NCBI RefSeq assembly: GCF_002897295.1
Contig: NZ_BEXF01000009.1
Coordinates: 1 to 64,000, forward strand
DNA: 64,000 nt
Direction of reading: 5' to 3'
Source: Brevibacillus reuszeri
Lineage (GTDB): Bacteria > Bacillota > Bacilli > Brevibacillales > Brevibacillaceae
Shown here: piece after piece, positions 62,162-64,000 of the stretch
How positions within the stretch are numbered: the stretch's first letter is position 1
Layout: each line of letters opens with the position of its first letter
Translations under genes and position numbers: made by a program
The notes under the pieces: generated by a model
Seen by the model: only the letters and a program-made list of their open reading frames with translations
Told to the model about the DNA's origin: nothing
Databases searched by the model: none

Positions 62162-63055
62162 ATGAAGCTGGTTGAGCAATTGGTTAAGGATAAATTAGGG
62201 GCTGTATCACTTGCCATTGTCACGTCCACTCTTTTGATCGGCCTATGTGCACCTTTTCTTGCGCCAAATGATCCGAATGAGGTACATATGGAGCTGCGCT
62301 TTGCAGAGGCATCCTGGCAATACTGGCTTGGCAACGACCATCTTGGCCGCTGCGTTCTTTCTCGGCTCATTTACGGTATTCGTCCAAGCGTTCTGTGGGT
62401 GTTAGTCGCATTAGTCGCGTCTGCATGCATCGGAACCCTATTCGGTTTTATCGCAGGCTATTTCAAGGGGAGAACGGATGCGCTGCTGATGCGAATTTGC
62501 GATTGCATGCTTTCTTTTCCGGGATACGTGATGACGCTCGCGATTGTTGGCATGCTGGGGGCGGGGCTAGAAAACATACTGCTCGCGTTTGTGCTGATGA
62601 AATGGGCATGGTTCGCCCGTATCATTCGTACTGCTGTCATGCAATATGCGGACGCCGATTACGTGAAATTTGCCAAAACGCTTGGAGCTGGCCATTTTCG
62701 CATAATGGCGAAGCATATCATGCCAGTCGCACTTCCGGAAATTGCTGTTATATCAAGCAGCAGCTTTGGGTCCATGATATTGCAAATATCCGGGTTGTCC
62801 TTTCTTGGTCTGGGCATTCAGGCGCCGGAAGCAGAATGGGGTATGATGATGAATGAAGCAAGAACAGTCATGTTCTCCCGTCCAGAGCTGATGGTGATTC
62901 CTGGCTTAGCGATTATGGTAGTCGTGTCAGCGGTCAATTTCTTGTCCGATTCGCTTCAAACTGTGCTTGACCCGAAATTGATGAGTGCTAATCGTGGAAA
63001 GAAAGCACCTATTGGGACATTTTTGCCGAAGCTAAGAGGGAAGGAGGTTGCCTAA
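62162..63055 (+). CDS. ABC transporter permease, NikC-like
   Basis: 297 residues; GGAAGGAG upstream lies within the end of the NikB-like gene. DppC/NikC features: LLIGLCAPFLAPNDPNEVHM, QYWLGNDHLGRCVLSRLIYG, six transmembrane segments and the coupling loop YVKFAKTLGAGHFRIMAKHI. The segment ISGLSFLGLGIQAPEAEWGM is typical near the C-terminus. Pairs with the NikB-like permease. Confidence 0.92.
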   Translation: MKLVEQLVKDKLGAVSLAIVTSTLLIGLCAPFLAPNDPNEVHMELRFAEASWQYWLGNDHLGRCVLSRLIYGIRPSVLWVLVALVASACIGTLFGFIAGYFKGRTDALLMRICDCMLSFPGYVMTLAIVGMLGAGLENILLAFVLMKWAWFARIIRTAVMQYADADYVKFAKTLGAGHFRIMAKHIMPVALPEIAVISSSSFGSMILQISGLSFLGLGIQAPEAEWGMMMNEARTVMFSRPELMVIPGLAIMVVVSAVNFLSDSLQTVLDPKLMSANRGKKAPIGTFLPKLRGKEVA

Positions 63056-63061
63056 TCAGCC

Positions 63062-63886
63062 ATGAATGTGCTTGAAGTCGATCATTTGAAAATATGGAAC
63101 CGTCTCACTGGTCACATGCTTGTTCGGGATAGCTCTTTCCATATCAAACAAGGGGAATGCCTTGCTATCGTAGGGGAAAGTGGAAGCGGAAAGTCATTGA
63201 CCTGCCGGGCTTTAATGCGTCTAAATCGGCCCGGGCTTCGTCAGTCAGGCGACATCATCCTGAATGGGATCAATCTGTCCGAGCTTCCTGAGAAACAGAT
63301 GCGCAGGCTGAGAGGAAAGCGGCTCTGCATGATTATGCAGAATGGCATGCGTGCACTCGATCCGTCTCGTCCAGTCGGTGCTCATCTGCGTGAAACGCTT
63401 ACGGTACATACCTCTCATTGGAGCCGTACCGAGATGATCGAAAATGTTAAACGAGCGATGGAGAGCGTTGGCTTCAAAGACCCGATAGCAGTAATGGGCC
63501 GTTATCCGCATGAATTGTCCGGTGGCATGCTGCAGAGGGTCATGATTGCGCTCGCTATCGTGCTAGAACCAGACATCATCATCGCCGACGAACCGACGAC
63601 AGCGCTAGACGCCATTACACAGTACGAGGTTGTGGAACAGTTCATGCAACTGCGATACCGTCTTGGCTGCTCACTGATTTTTGTCTCGCACGATCTGGGC
63701 GTGGTCAAACGAATTGCTGATAAAGTTTTGGTTATGAAGGACGGAGAAATTGTTGAGCAAGGTGAGAGAGGGGACATTTTCTCCCGCGCCAACCATCCGT
63801 ATACCCGTTATCTTGTTTCGTCAAAGCTGGCTCTGCAGCGTCATTTCAAGCAGCTTATGGGAGGTATGGATGTTGCTGATAGTTGA
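63062..63886 (+). CDS. ABC transporter ATP-binding protein, NikD-like
   Basis: 274 residues, GGAAGGAGG upstream. Walker A GESGSGKSLTCRALM, Q-loop CMIMQNGMRALDPSRPVGAH, signature PHELSGGMLQRVMIALAI, Walker B DIIIADEPTTALDAIT, H-loop FVSHDLGVVKRI and the oligopeptide-transporter C-terminal HPYTRYL. Energises import together with the NikE-like partner, which overlaps it by 17 bases. Confidence 0.93.
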   Translation: MNVLEVDHLKIWNRLTGHMLVRDSSFHIKQGECLAIVGESGSGKSLTCRALMRLNRPGLRQSGDIILNGINLSELPEKQMRRLRGKRLCMIMQNGMRALDPSRPVGAHLRETLTVHTSHWSRTEMIENVKRAMESVGFKDPIAVMGRYPHELSGGMLQRVMIALAIVLEPDIIIADEPTTALDAITQYEVVEQFMQLRYRLGCSLIFVSHDLGVVKRIADKVLVMKDGEIVEQGERGDIFSRANHPYTRYLVSSKLALQRHFKQLMGGMDVADS

Positions 63887-64000
63887 CGGCGTATTCAAAT
63901 CATATAAAAAAGGCGGCTGGTTCAGTAGTACACAGCAGCACGTACTGTACGACATTAGCTTTGAATGGAAGAGGGGCGAATGCCTTGGCATTATTGGCGA
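63870..64000 (+). CDS. ABC transporter ATP-binding protein, NikE-like (3' end outside window)
   Basis: ATG 63870 with GGGAGG five bases upstream, inside the end of the NikD-like gene. The 43 visible residues show the N-terminus of an Opp/Nik-type ATPase: VDGVFKSYKKGGWFSSTQQH and YDISFEWKRGECLGIIG, leading into the Walker A. The window ends before any catalytic motif. Confidence 0.85.
   Translation, partial: MLLIVDGVFKSYKKGGWFSSTQQHVLYDISFEWKRGECLGIIG

Overview
The window looks like the chromosome of an endospore-forming, low-to-mid-GC Bacillota, most likely a Brevibacillus-type member of the Paenibacillaceae. The evidence is a CotF-family spore coat cluster arranged like yraG-yraF-adhB-yraE-yraD of Bacillus subtilis, strong GGAGG-type ribosome sites, frequent GTG and TTG starts, many lipobox lipoproteins and Bacillus-type regulators. 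The genus is inferred from gene style, not from a search. No rRNA, tRNA, CRISPR array or intact insertion sequence was seen.

1-16.5 kb: the end of an M19 dipeptidase, an oligopeptide-binding lipoprotein, the coat/alcohol dehydrogenase cluster, an OmpR/HAMP two-component pair, a frameshifted S41 peptidase and an erythromycin-esterase homologue. A C4-dicarboxylate or 2-oxoglutarate uptake module follows: a histidine kinase with its own solute-binding domain, an NtrC-type activator and a TAXI lipoprotein in one operon, then a KgtP-like permease behind a near-perfect sigma-54 promoter.

16.5-25.7 kb: an AT-rich island of small, mostly unrecognised, mostly minus-strand genes and gene remnants. Cadherin/Ig-like domain ends, YopX-related pieces and a lipoprotein with an amber codon before its lipobox are present. 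At least four copies of a roughly 100-base element that can encode a conserved peptide (core TPxAMKVA) lie beside truncated 3' gene ends. A conspicuously GC-rich DUF6223-like gene closes the island.

25.8-35 kb: a second OmpR-type two-component pair, a TIMP-like secreted protein, maltose O-acetyltransferase, a MarR regulator with an Old Yellow Enzyme reductase, a DMT exporter divergent from an Lrp regulator, and a YitT protein. Two long, related inverted repeats also lie here.

35-42 kb: a beta-lactam response cluster: class B penicillin-binding protein, lipoprotein class A beta-lactamase, BlaR1 sensor-protease, BlaI repressor and a D,D-carboxypeptidase. Four TAC-N4-GTA operator candidates lie before three of the transcription units. 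A 40-codon upstream frame with an early TAG ends in an ATGA overlap with the penicillin-binding protein start.

42-49 kb: a YczE-like membrane protein, a quinone oxidoreductase, a small P-loop kinase, and a three-gene cassette of MoxR-type AAA ATPase, metallopeptidase-like/VWA protein and a helical-repeat protein that may work as one machine.

49-57.4 kb: acetoin catabolism: AcoR, a LipL-like octanoyl/lipoyl transferase, then acoABCL behind a sigma-54 promoter and a perfect 17-bp inverted repeat. 57.4-64 kb: degraded fragments, an FAH-family hydrolase, and a NikABCDE-like ABC importer whose promoter carries two Zur-box-like palindromes, so it is more likely a zinc or metallophore system than a nickel one.
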